A stretch of DNA of 29,704 nucleotides. It comes from an uncultured Veillonella sp. (GTDB taxonomy: Bacteria > Bacillota > Negativicutes > Veillonellales > Veillonellaceae). The first letter of the stretch is position 1, and the number at the start of each line of letters is the position of its first letter. Below, one piece after another: positions 23,966 through 29,704 of this stretch. The notes beneath the pieces are model-generated. The model worked only from the letters and a program-made list of their open reading frames with translations, was not told the DNA's origin and ran no database searches. The stretch lies in NCBI RefSeq assembly GCF_937981445.1, contig NZ_CALJON010000048.1:1-29704 (forward strand), read 5' to 3'. A program made the position numbers and the translations under genes.

Positions 23966-24661
23966 TTATTTATGATAACCAACCTGAGCTGCCAAGTTTT
24001 CCATTTCATCATGAAGATCTGGTGCATCAGCCACTTCGACATAATCAAAACGGTCTACCTTATTAGTGCGTAATGTTTTGGTATTATAATTTAAGCGGTA
24101 CTTAGCATAGTATATTTTATCGGTGTTTAAATCATATGCTATATAACGAGCCATGCCGTCAGACTCTTTTTTATTATCTCTAAATGCATAGCTAGTTAAA
24201 ATTACTAAACCATCGTCTTCACTAATTGGCTGCACATAGGTTTTTAAATCTCGTTTTACAAAACCTGTTTTTTGTACATAGGATGATACATCAGTAAAAT
24301 TAGCTTTAATATGTTCTTTTGTATAAGAAGCTGGCAAATTAGCCTTATTAGTCAACACTATGGGCATCTTTCGATTCCCTAAAGCCTTTTGCGCCTCTTC
24401 TTGATTATTTTTTTGAAGCTGATCATTTAATTTTTTATTAATAGCTGGTAAATTTTTGTTAAATCTATCTTGGATTAATTTAGCTAAGTACTCCAATTGC
24501 TCCCGGCTATACGTACCATCAGCAGCTGGTTTCATATCAACCGGAGCCGCAGCTTGGGCCACACTGTTTGCCCCTGCCACACCAGCCATCACCGGCACTG
24601 CCACTAAACCTAATACCATAGCAGATACAACAGATTTCTTTACATGTGTTAAAAATTTCAT
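23966..24661 (-). CDS. Secreted protein of unknown function
   Basis: A 231-residue protein with a clear Sec signal peptide: KK near residue 8, a hydrophobic core (about 11-30), and an AQA-type cleavage site near residue 37. The mature part starts with a helical, charged region (about 48-95, rich in K, N and Q) that may form a coiled coil. The second half (about 100-225) is alpha/beta in character (MPIVLTNKANLPASY, GLVILTSYAF, MARYIAYDLNTDKIYYAKY). No cysteine and no catalytic motif is visible. GAGAGG seven bases before the ATG supports the start. I do not recognise the family; it is exported to the periplasm or cell surface. Confidence 0.7.
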   Translation of the reverse strand: MKFLTHVKKSVVSAMVLGLVAVPVMAGVAGANSVAQAAAPVDMKPAADGTYSREQLEYLAKLIQDRFNKNLPAINKKLNDQLQKNNQEEAQKALGNRKMPIVLTNKANLPASYTKEHIKANFTDVSSYVQKTGFVKRDLKTYVQPISEDDGLVILTSYAFRDNKKESDGMARYIAYDLNTDKIYYAKYRLNYNTKTLRTNKVDRFDYVEVADAPDLHDEMENLAAQVGYHK

Positions 24662-24713
24662 ATATAAGCCTCTCTTTCGTACTTAATCATTTATGTAAAA
24701 TTTCTATAAAACT

Positions 24714-25409
24714 TTATTCATTTCCCTCTAAGGGAATAATATCATCATATATAAGACGTGCCTTGAGTCCATCATGTGATGTATCATCATGAAAATGTCC
24801 AAAGAACCACCGTTTATAGCTCAACTTAGGGCAAATTTCACTTAAAAAGTTGGCTGTTAAACAAGGCATATCCCGCCCCAATAAGGTATGTGCATATACC
24901 GGTTTAAACTGTAATGGCGCCGTATGCGTGATCACATAATCAACGGCCCAATTACACGCCTCCAAAGTCTTAATAGCATGGGCGCGCTCTTCTTCAGAAC
25001 AAACCTCCTGCGGCCACCAAGAAATACGTGGTGTACGATACTCTTGATCAGTACTAGTGGCACCGCCAAACGTAAACACCTTATGTCCTTCTATAGTGTA
25101 AAGCTCACCGCGCATTAAATGAAATATGCCATGTACATTTTGAACCATGCTGCCCCACTTCTCTTCAAGGGGAAACTTTTTGAGCATGTCGAAATTTTCA
25201 TGATTACCATCTACATAGCAAGTCGTAAATGGTGCTTCAGACAATAATTTTAAAAGCTTATCATCCTTAAAATGTCGCGCAGTTTGCCGCGGCCACCAAG
25301 GCAAACCAAAGTCCCCCGCAATAAGCAAAATATCACCGGCACTCAAGGCCTCTATATACGTCTTAATCTGCGCCCTTTCACCATGAAGATCACCTGTTAC
25401 ATAAATCAT
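24714..25409 (-). CDS. Calcineurin-like metallophosphoesterase
   Basis: A 231-residue cytoplasmic metallophosphoesterase. The five family motifs are seen in order: TGDLHG (D7, H9), AGDFG (D33), DGNHEN (N69, H70), ITHTAP and FGHFHDD. The likely reaction is hydrolysis of a phosphomono- or diester with two metal ions; the substrate is unknown. The start is placed at ATG 25409 so the protein begins MIYVTGDLHG, as usual in the family. A frame extension to 25478 adds 23 non-homologous residues. The ribosome site is weak (GGGGG, six bases upstream). A 23-bp minisatellite lies immediately upstream and might affect its expression. Confidence 0.85.
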   Translation of the reverse strand: MIYVTGDLHGERAQIKTYIEALSAGDILLIAGDFGLPWWPRQTARHFKDDKLLKLLSEAPFTTCYVDGNHENFDMLKKFPLEEKWGSMVQNVHGIFHLMRGELYTIEGHKVFTFGGATSTDQEYRTPRISWWPQEVCSEEERAHAIKTLEACNWAVDYVITHTAPLQFKPVYAHTLLGRDMPCLTANFLSEICPKLSYKRWFFGHFHDDTSHDGLKARLIYDDIIPLEGNE

Positions 25410-25439
25410 ATAATGCCCCCATATATAAACAATATACCC

Positions 25440-25611
25440 TTTTATACCTTTACGCGTCTGGCTTTTATACCATTGCATGTCATGCTTTTATGCCTTTGCA
25501 TGTCATGTTTTTATGCCTTTTTTATGTCTTTGCATGTCATGCTTTTATACATTTACATGTCTCGCTTTTATACATTTACATGTCTCACTTTTATACATGT
25601 GCACGTCTTGC
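25440..25611. repeat. 23-bp minisatellite, seven copies
   Basis: Seven units of the type TTTTATACATTTACATGTC(T/A)(C/T)GC follow each other at 25440, 25463, 25486, 25509 (expanded to 34 bases by an extra TTTTATGCCTT), 25543, 25566 and 25589. Units 5 and 6 differ by one base, so the right part is the youngest. The overlapping open frames at 25272-25672 on the plus strand are only the repeat in translation and have no ribosome site. Confidence 0.9.
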
Positions 25612-25774
25612 GTTTCTCCACGAAACTATGCCAACTAATCTGCAACGTCCTATACTAGCTAAAACGTCCTAACCAATGCAAGCCAGCATTTACTCTCATA
25701 AAACTATACAACAAAATATCATTCATACAATTTCATTGTATGTTAATTATAACAAATAAAGATGAATAAAAAAT
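25612..25774. other. AT-rich spacer, no feature seen
   Basis: This stretch lies between the minisatellite and the terminator of the CRISPR transcript. No gene, repeat or convincing hairpin was found. Confidence 0.4.
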
Positions 25775-25797
25775 AAAGAAGGACTCAGACCTTCTTT
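25775..25797 (-). terminator. Intrinsic terminator downstream of the CRISPR array
   Basis: AAAGAAGG and CCTTCTTT form a perfect 8-bp stem with a seven-base loop, followed on the minus strand by ATTTTTTATT. Orientation fits the end of the minus-strand transcript that comes through the CRISPR array, or of a separate small RNA encoded between the array and this point. Confidence 0.75.
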
Positions 25798-26037
25798 AGG
25801 GTTGTATATTTAAATGTGAAAATGAACTTTAACCCCGTTTGCTCTACACTATAGCCAACTACCGATTTGAGCTTTATATGGAAAAACCAAGAATCTTTAA
25901 ACTTTGCCCAGAAACCAAACTGACGGAGCTAGGCCGTTGGAAATTGATATGTTAGGTAATCTAACATTTGCACGACGCTCAAACATTCAAAGCTAATGAA
26001 AAATAGCAGAACTCCTTAAAATAAGCCTCAAAATCAA
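25798..26037 (-). ncRNA. Structured non-coding stretch after the array; possible tracrRNA
   Basis: No gene fits here. On the minus strand it begins with a decayed repeat (25984-25949) and ends at the terminator at 25797. GCTCAAAT (25872-25865) could pair with the GTTTGAG that opens each crRNA repeat, and beyond a symmetric 4x4 internal loop five more pairs are possible, two of them wobbles. After it come a small TAG-TTGG-CTA hairpin and the terminator, an order resembling a type II-A tracrRNA. Pairing is weaker than usual and half of it is AU or GU, so this is only a candidate. The tracrRNA may instead lie upstream of cas9 outside the window. Confidence 0.25.
25949..25984 (-). repeat. Decayed CRISPR repeat with an internal hairpin
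   Basis: Read on the minus strand, the 36 bases start GTTTGAG and match the repeat consensus at 25 positions. The 3' part has become a perfect hairpin, ATGTTAG-ATTAC-CTAACAT (25967-25949). It lies 53 bases beyond the last recognisable repeat, at the old end of the array. Confidence 0.5.
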
Positions 26038-26737
26038 GTTTCGGATACTCTAATTTTTACACTACTCTCAAACAGATAGCGCTTATAAAATAGCGGAAGG
26101 TCAAGTTTCGGATACTCTAGCTTTTACACTACTGTCAAACCCTTTTTGCCCCCTAATTTGCCCCCCCCCGAATGTTTCGGATACTCTAACTTTCACACTA
26201 CTCTCAAACTAGTCCCCCTAATAATTCGACCATGCTGATGTTTCGGATACTCTAACTTTCACACTACTCTCAAACAAGATAATTGAGTATACTTAGTTTG
26301 AGAAGGTTTCGGATACTCTAACTTTCACACTACTCTCAAACTGGCCAACAAGGATATCCTCCATTATTTAAGTTTCGGATACTCTAACTTTCACACTACT
26401 CTCAAACCAACAAATTATGGCAGAACGATTGGCTTCAGTTTCGGATACTCTAACTTTCACACTACTCTCAAACAATAAAAGAATAGATGCTACCGCCATA
26501 GATGTTTCGGATACTCTAACTTTCACACTACTCTCAAACAATTAAGGGTTACGGTGGTGCTGGTCGAGAGTTTCGGATACTCTAACTTTCACACTACTCT
26601 CAAACCGACCAACCGCCTCTGGATACTTAAGGGCGGTTTCGGATACTCTAACTTTCACACTACTCTCAAACTACAATGTACGGAATAGAAAGGAATTTAA
26701 AGTTTCGGATACTCTAACTTTCACACTACTCTCAAAC
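26038..26737 (-). CRISPR. Type II-A CRISPR array: 11 repeats, 10 spacers
   Basis: Eleven 36-base repeats start at 26038, 26105, 26174, 26240, 26306, 26372, 26438, 26504, 26570, 26636 and 26702. On the minus strand they read GTTTGAGAGTAGTGTGAAAG followed by TTAGAGTATCCGAAAC. Nine are identical; the two at the low-coordinate end carry two and three substitutions. Eight spacers are exactly 30 bases; the two oldest are 31 and 33. The decayed repeats mark the distal end, so transcription runs from high to low coordinates, the same direction as the cas genes, with the leader at 26738-26835. The 5' GTTTGAGAG and 3' GAAAC fit type II-A repeats. Spacer targets cannot be judged here. Confidence 0.97.
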
Positions 26738-26835
26738 CCAAATTGCATATACATAAAAGCATATGCAATTTAAGGTTGAGCAGATTTGTCAGGCCTACTA
26801 CCAAGTGCAAAATTTACAGTATCGCAAAGTATGCG
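26738..26835 (-). promoter_or_regulatory. CRISPR leader with an inverted repeat at the junction
   Basis: These 98 bases between the csn2 stop and the first repeat are the leader, where new spacers enter. A perfect 11-bp inverted repeat, AAATTGCATAT (26740-26750) and ATATGCAATTT (26761-26771), ends two bases from the first repeat. It could be a binding site for the adaptation machinery, a hairpin in the pre-crRNA leader, or a weak terminator for csn2. A clear promoter was not identified. Confidence 0.65.
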
Positions 26836-27510
26836 CTAAAAGACGCAATAATCACTATCTATAGTATAAACTACTTCTTTATTATCTACAATTTGAATTT
26901 GATCGGCAAGATTTTGCTCTATACATAAAATTGGTATTTTTTTACTTAACACTGTACTAAAAAATAGCCCCAACTCATCTTGAGTCATAAAACAACGCGG
27001 ATGTAATAGTACGATTAATTTCGGATGTAATAGCTCCATCACTACATCGATAAAGGAAATACTTTGATCAATCAAATCGAACGCCTCTTCATCGATTCTC
27101 ACACCTGCCATTTTTATTAGATCCAATGCATTTATATCTTCATTATGTACTAAATTTAATGGTATTGCATCTTCTATAGTATATAAAAACTTCTGTATTT
27201 TTCCATTAATATCAAACAAATCCCCTACATTTTCCTGTGCAATATTAGCTAAGCGCTGTTGCAATTTAGATAATAAGGTTCGATTATTAAAATCGAGTGT
27301 AAAAAAATCAGTTACTAAGTATACATCTTTTTTCCAATTATGCTCACCGCCAATATCTGCGAGCACCCAATTAGTAGTTTCTCCATTTATGCTTTTTATC
27401 ATGTCTCCCACTAGAGTCCGATATATAAACGGACTTTCAACTACAATTGTATTAACCAAGTCACGTTTGAGCTCGATTTTTAAATCAAGACTTAAATAAA
27501 TTAAATTCAT
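26836..27510 (-). CDS. csn2: Csn2, type II-A adaptation protein
   Basis: A 224-residue Csn2. Members form tetrameric rings that bind free double-stranded DNA ends and, with Cas1, Cas2 and Cas9, take part in acquiring new spacers. The length (about 220) matches the short Csn2 group, and conserved regions such as NTIVVESPFIYRTLVGDM near the N-terminus and PKLIVLLHPRCFMTQDEL in the second half are seen. Its presence defines the subtype as II-A. The ATG overlaps the cas2 stop as ATGA (27510-27507), which indicates translational coupling. It is the last gene before the leader and array. Confidence 0.92.
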   Translation of the reverse strand: MNLIYLSLDLKIELKRDLVNTIVVESPFIYRTLVGDMIKSINGETTNWVLADIGGEHNWKKDVYLVTDFFTLDFNNRTLLSKLQQRLANIAQENVGDLFDINGKIQKFLYTIEDAIPLNLVHNEDINALDLIKMAGVRIDEEAFDLIDQSISFIDVVMELLHPKLIVLLHPRCFMTQDELGLFFSTVLSKKIPILCIEQNLADQIQIVDNKEVVYTIDSDYCVF

Positions 27511-27827
27511 AAGATAACCAACCGATCTGTAGTGGTCACTAAATCCGAATGTGACTCGCCACTTAATGTCTCCATTTTAGAAAATTGTTTCTCTGTAATA
27601 ATTAGCATCTGTACCAATCCATCGTCCGGTTTATTTGCTCTTATATAGGAGGCCACTTTATTTGCCTCTGTATGATTTAGTACCAATTTTATATAAATTG
27701 ATTCTTGTAACATATAAAAACCAGTAGAAAGCAAAAATTTTCTAAATTTACGATATACTTTTCTGTCTGCTGAAGTAAGAACAGGCAAATCAAACATTAT
27801 TAATATTCTCATATATCTATAACTCAT
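27507..27827 (-). CDS. cas2: Cas2 endoribonuclease-fold adaptation protein
   Basis: A 106-residue Cas2 with the ferredoxin-like fold: MRILIMFDLPV (residues 6-16, with conserved D13) as first strand, then YRKFRKFLLSTGFYMLQESIY. Cas2 dimers bridge two Cas1 dimers in the spacer-integration complex; nuclease activity is not needed for that. AAAGAG eight bases before the ATG at 27827 supports this start; an in-frame ATG five codons later would give the more usual beginning. The gene lies 62 bases after cas1 and overlaps csn2 by four bases. Confidence 0.95.
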   Translation of the reverse strand: MSYRYMRILIMFDLPVLTSADRKVYRKFRKFLLSTGFYMLQESIYIKLVLNHTEANKVASYIRANKPDDGLVQMLIITEKQFSKMETLSGESHSDLVTTTDRLVIL

Positions 27828-27889
27828 TTATATAACTCTTTACCTAGTTAATAACACATGTACTACTATCAAGTAATAGAACAGATAGT

Positions 27890-28765
27890 TTATATTTCGT
27901 ATTCAATTAATCGTAGTAATCCTATATCGCCCCTTGTTAATGCATCACAAACACTCTTACAATAAATACGAATGGCCGTACTCAAAAACTGTGTAGTTCC
28001 ATCTATGCGAACTTCTTTATTTAACAAATCAACTAAAAGTAGTTTCTCTTCTTTTGTAAAATTATCATGTTGCATAGTAACAACCACTTGATCCACTACG
28101 CCGCGTAAGGGCTCAATTAAATCACTAGAAAAGTTAAATGGGTTAAATTGATTACAATGACCAATGCCAAATTGCGTTAAATATCCCATTGCCACTAACT
28201 CTCGATTTATCGAAGATAGTAGTATGGCATAACCATAATCTAGAGCTGCATTGATATTACTATTATCATCCCTACAGAATAAATTCCCAAATAAAGCATT
28301 AAAATACACTTTAGCTGCATGCCCTTCCCTAGAAGACTCATCATTTAGTTGTAACGTATCCACATATGATTCTAGTAATTTATATTCCTCTTTGCCTTCA
28401 CGTTTTAATAGTTTTGCTTGATTATGAATTTTCTCTCGTAGCAACTCCGTCCATATTTTCTCCTGTATTATCTTAGGCCAATTAACTTGCTCTCGGCAGC
28501 GCAATGATGTGTTGTGACTTCCATATAAAGGCATTATTTCCCCTGCTGGATTGTACTTTTCATCACATATAATTACCTTTACCTTCTCTTGAATTAGGCG
28601 ATTTAATAGAGCTGCCGTCATACTAACTGCAGTGGATGCAATCATCAAGACTTGAATTTCTTCAATATATACTCGTTCTGACTGTAAATCTCTCCGTATG
28701 ACTAGATAATTCATTTTTAAATCTAATTTTGCTCGCTTACTAATCACTACTGTCCGCCATCCCAT
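27890..28765 (-). CDS. cas1: Cas1 integrase, type II
   Basis: A 291-residue Cas1 that joins new spacers at the leader-repeat boundary. The start is placed at ATG 28765 (MGWRTVVISKRAKL, the common type II beginning), five bases after GGGAGG; an in-frame TTG six codons upstream has no ribosome site. Metal-binding residues seen: E147 in SREGHAAKVYFNALF, H203 in FGIGHCNQFNPF and E218 in SSDLIEPLR. Length fits type II Cas1 (about 290). The gene is separated from cas9 by 152 bases that include a strong terminator, so it may need its own promoter or read-through. Confidence 0.96.
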   Translation of the reverse strand: MGWRTVVISKRAKLDLKMNYLVIRRDLQSERVYIEEIQVLMIASTAVSMTAALLNRLIQEKVKVIICDEKYNPAGEIMPLYGSHNTSLRCREQVNWPKIIQEKIWTELLREKIHNQAKLLKREGKEEYKLLESYVDTLQLNDESSREGHAAKVYFNALFGNLFCRDDNSNINAALDYGYAILLSSINRELVAMGYLTQFGIGHCNQFNPFNFSSDLIEPLRGVVDQVVVTMQHDNFTKEEKLLLVDLLNKEVRIDGTTQFLSTAIRIYCKSVCDALTRGDIGLLRLIEYEI

Positions 28766-28792
28766 AGGTACCTCCCAGTTCAAATCTTATAT

Positions 28793-28816
28793 TTACATTA
28801 AACAACACATGTACAT
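28793..28816 (-). CDS. Possible seven-codon leader peptide upstream of cas1
   Basis: After the terminator following cas9, the minus strand has an excellent ribosome site, GGGAGGAGG (28827-28819). It is followed by ATG TAC ATG TGT TGT TTA ATG and a stop, that is MYMCCLM, or MCCLM from the second ATG at an ideal eight-base distance. It could be a real leader peptide or the leftover start of a lost gene. Nothing else supports it. Confidence 0.25.
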   Translation of the reverse strand: MYMCCLM

Positions 28817-28832
28817 ATCCTCCTCCCTTATA

Positions 28833-28872
28833 AAAAAAGTGCAAACTGATTAAACTCAGCTTGCACTTTTTT
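28833..28872 (-). terminator. Strong terminator hairpin between cas9 and cas1
   Basis: AAAAAAGTGCAA (28833-28844) pairs with TTGCACTTTTTT (28861-28872), and inside ACTGA/TCAG adds four pairs, leaving a six-base loop. On the minus strand it ends in a run of seven Ts. It lies about 46 bases after the cas9 stop. Both flanks are A/T runs, so it could act in both directions. Confidence 0.85.
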
Positions 28873-28917
28873 CTAATTACCAAAAGAACTTTGTAGTATT
28901 AGTTTCCTACTAATATA

Positions 28918-29704
28918 TTAATTCTTTTTTACAATATGTACTTCATCTTCGTAAATTCCTGTTACGGATTGGGTAACAATAGAGAATTCATCAACTTTAG
29001 TTAAGTTTTGAGGTACTTTTGGTTGATAAATCGTTTTTATTCCAAGTGCTGGGAATTTATATTCTTTCTTAGCCAATGTCATAAAACGTACTATCTCTAA
29101 CAATGTATTACTTTTTACTAAGATATCTTCAATACCTATAAATTTCTGTCTCAACTCCTCCGAAGCCCAAAGTTCTGGATTATTCCCTTTTAAATGCTTA
29201 AAGATTGGACTTTGCAACTTATTAACAAGTGTATCGAAACATTCGTTTAGAAGCGTGTGATTAATAAATTTAGAATCTGGTTTATATCCTTTATTAGCCA
29301 GTACGCGGGCCGTATAAGATTCAACATGTTTTAAAGTCGTGATAATCGTCATAGGCAGAATTAAAGATACGGCTTGTTTTAAATACATCATATCGTTACA
29401 TTTTCCACCTAAATAGTAATAAAACCCATCGTATTTCACCAATGTATCCAAAGTTAGTTTTTCATAAATTAACTCAATTCGATTATATTTTGAACTATCT
29501 ATTTGAGTCTTAATATATTCAATATAATCATTTTCAGTCTTTAGGGTCGGCACTACAATAAGTGGAATCATAAATATTCTAAGCTCTTCAACGACGTTCC
29601 CTTTTTTATTATGACCTGATAATTTTGCAATACTGAAGTAGCTATTAGTTATGTAATTATAGGCACCATACTTTGTAATATCCTTCATATACTCAACAGA
29701 GGTT
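28918..29704 (-). CDS. cas9: Cas9, C-terminal part (cut by window edge)
   Basis: At least 261 C-terminal residues of a type II-A Cas9, the RNA-guided nuclease of the system; the frame is open to the right edge, so the ATG at 29688 is internal. TKYGAYNYITNSYFSIAKL matches the KYGG(F/Y)xS...YSVL(V) start of the PAM-interacting domain. The end, FSIVTQSVTGIYEDEVHIV, matches the HQSITGLYETRIDLS of Streptococcus Cas9. The PAM-contact region between is diverged, so the PAM cannot be predicted. RuvC, HNH and the recognition lobe lie outside the window. Order cas9-cas1-cas2-csn2-array is the canonical II-A layout. Confidence 0.95.
   Translation of the reverse strand, partial: TSVEYMKDITKYGAYNYITNSYFSIAKLSGHNKKGNVVEELRIFMIPLIVVPTLKTENDYIEYIKTQIDSSKYNRIELIYEKLTLDTLVKYDGFYYYLGGKCNDMMYLKQAVSLILPMTIITTLKHVESYTARVLANKGYKPDSKFINHTLLNECFDTLVNKLQSPIFKHLKGNNPELWASEELRQKFIGIEDILVKSNTLLEIVRFMTLAKKEYKFPALGIKTIYQPKVPQNLTKVDEFSIVTQSVTGIYEDEVHIVKKN

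Noticed and set aside
25272..25672. 128- and 60-residue open frames rich in F, Y, M and H
   Set aside because: They arise from the 23-bp minisatellite and from the antisense of the metallophosphoesterase gene; no ribosome site.
26295..26305. GTTTGAGA inside a CRISPR spacer as an anti-repeat or repeat fragment
   Set aside because: An eight-base match within one 30-base spacer is weak and has no supporting structure.
28780..28872. tracrRNA on the plus strand starting near AGTTCAAAT and ending at the hairpin
   Set aside because: Only the six-base lower stem could pair with the crRNA repeat; the upper anti-repeat (CACACTAC type) is absent.

Overview
The window is about 29.7 kb of low-GC, gene-dense bacterial DNA from an anaerobic fermenter. 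Gene content (pyruvate formate-lyase, hexarate degradation, Mn superoxide dismutase, a Csn2-type CRISPR system) and base composition fit a Negativicute such as Veillonella. That assignment is inference; no rRNA or other marker gene is present to settle it.

Layout. Position 1 lies inside a tRNA-Asp on the minus strand. A small PPC/DUF296 protein gene follows (465-893). From 1126 to 14165 there is a D-glucarate/galactarate (hexarate) module: the CdaR-type regulator, a divergent LarA-family racemase gene broken by an imperfect 43-bp tandem duplication, glycerate 2-kinase, a DapA-family aldolase/dehydratase, glucarate dehydratase GudD, tartronate semialdehyde reductase GarR, a second GudD paralogue (GudX-like), galactarate dehydratase GarD and an MFS hexarate transporter. 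The genes form a full route from hexarate to 2-phosphoglycerate plus pyruvate, except that no GarL-family aldolase is present; the DapA-family enzyme is the only candidate for that step. A perfect terminator at 8574-8609 splits the module into two transcripts.

From 14559 to 18217 three genes on the minus strand form a tight unit: a DUF4116-type repeat protein, a MoxR-like AAA+ ATPase, and a protein combining a zincin-like (HEILH) domain with a VWA-like domain. This resembles VWA-MoxR chaperone or conflict systems. sodA follows. From 19818 to 23182 on the plus strand lies pyruvate formate-lyase in two polypeptides: a 714-residue catalytic subunit with the Cys-Cys pair but no glycyl-radical domain, a separate 79-residue protein carrying the radical glycine, and downstream the radical-SAM activase. 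Then come an RraA-family protein, a secreted protein of unknown function and a metallophosphoesterase (all minus strand).

The right end is a type II-A CRISPR-Cas locus on the minus strand: the C-terminal part of Cas9 (cut by the window edge), cas1, cas2, csn2, leader, and an array of 11 repeats and 10 spacers ending towards lower coordinates, followed by a structured non-coding stretch and an intrinsic terminator. A strong terminator hairpin sits between cas9 and cas1.

A recurring theme is tandem duplication. Intergenic stretches hold minisatellites with units of 14, 16, 18, 23 and 25 bp, and a 43-bp duplication has broken the racemase gene.
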